From Actinomycetota bacterium (GTDB lineage: Bacteria; Actinomycetota; Actinomycetes; Streptosporangiales; Streptosporangiaceae): DNA of 5,566 bases. The notes under the pieces were generated by a model that saw only the letters and a program-made list of their open reading frames with translations, searched no databases and was not told the origin of the DNA. The translations under genes and the position numbers were made by a program. Below are positions 5,506 to 5,566 of this stretch, piece after piece. The stretch is taken from NCBI GenBank assembly GCA_003541285.1, contig DPMS01000847.1, positions 1-5,566 on the forward strand. The letters run 5' to 3'. Positions within the stretch are counted from its first letter, which is position 1. Every line of letters begins with the position of its first letter.

Positions 5506-5566
5506 ATGAGCCCGCGTGGCAGCCTGATCGTGTCGTATACAAAACCGGTCTGTATCCGGGGAGACC
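5506..5566 (+). CDS. Possible start of a gene running off the window
   Basis: An ATG at 5506 opens a frame that stays open to the window end, reading MSPRGSLIVSYTKPVCIRGD. It has no clear Shine-Dalgarno (only CAGACAGTCAGC before it), and I recognise no family in 20 residues. Its orientation would make it divergent from the cyclase gene. This is a weak call, listed because the adjoining sequence could settle it. Confidence 0.2.
   Translation, partial: MSPRGSLIVSYTKPVCIRGD

Noticed and set aside
5547..5566. Inverted repeat GGTCT/AGACC at the window end
   Set aside because: It has only 5-bp arms with a 10-base loop and is cut by the window edge, so it cannot be assessed.

Overview
The window comes from a high-GC bacterium, almost certainly an actinomycete. 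It has GC-rich codon use in the arginine genes, an argC-argJ-argB gene order, a TAGC-type lipoprotein signal, and a membrane diguanylate cyclase of a type I associate with Streptomyces-like actinomycetes. The sequence does not fix the genus.

Positions 1-3194 (minus strand) hold the start of an arginine biosynthesis operon, transcribed argC (3194-2160), argJ (2098-947), argB (950 to beyond position 1). These encode N-acetyl-glutamyl-phosphate reductase, ornithine acetyltransferase and N-acetylglutamate kinase. Together they give the acetyl-cycle route from glutamate to ornithine, with ArgJ recycling the acetyl group; the aminotransferase argD would be expected just beyond position 1. argJ and argB overlap as ATGA. 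argC and argJ are separated by 61 bases containing a perfect 8-bp inverted repeat, one arm of which is the likely argJ ribosome-binding site.

Positions 3195-3483 are a divergent intergenic region. Its argC-proximal part is an AT-rich island (about 3245-3300) with a plausible argC promoter overlapped by an ARG-box-like dyad and a second palindrome. The other part leads into a 149-codon plus-strand gene (3484-3933) for a small secreted lipoprotein with four cysteines after the lipobox, of unknown function.

Positions 3954-5285 (minus strand, convergent with the lipoprotein gene and only 20 bases from it) encode a membrane diguanylate cyclase: about six transmembrane segments, then a GGDEF domain with an intact GGEEF active site and an intact RxxD product-inhibition site. 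Its base composition is visibly less GC-rich than that of the arginine genes. Upstream lies a TTGACA -35 box followed by a perfect 15-bp palindrome in the promoter spacer, a strong candidate operator. This layout also argues that the ATG at 5285, with a perfect AGGAGG, is the true start rather than the GTG at 5363. Positions 5387-5566 hold no gene I can support beyond a possible partial start at 5506.

Nothing here is an obviously new multi-gene system. The most worthwhile leads are regulatory (the dgc operator, the argJ SD hairpin, the argC control region), an in-frame 24-bp duplication in argB, and the uncharacterised lipoprotein.
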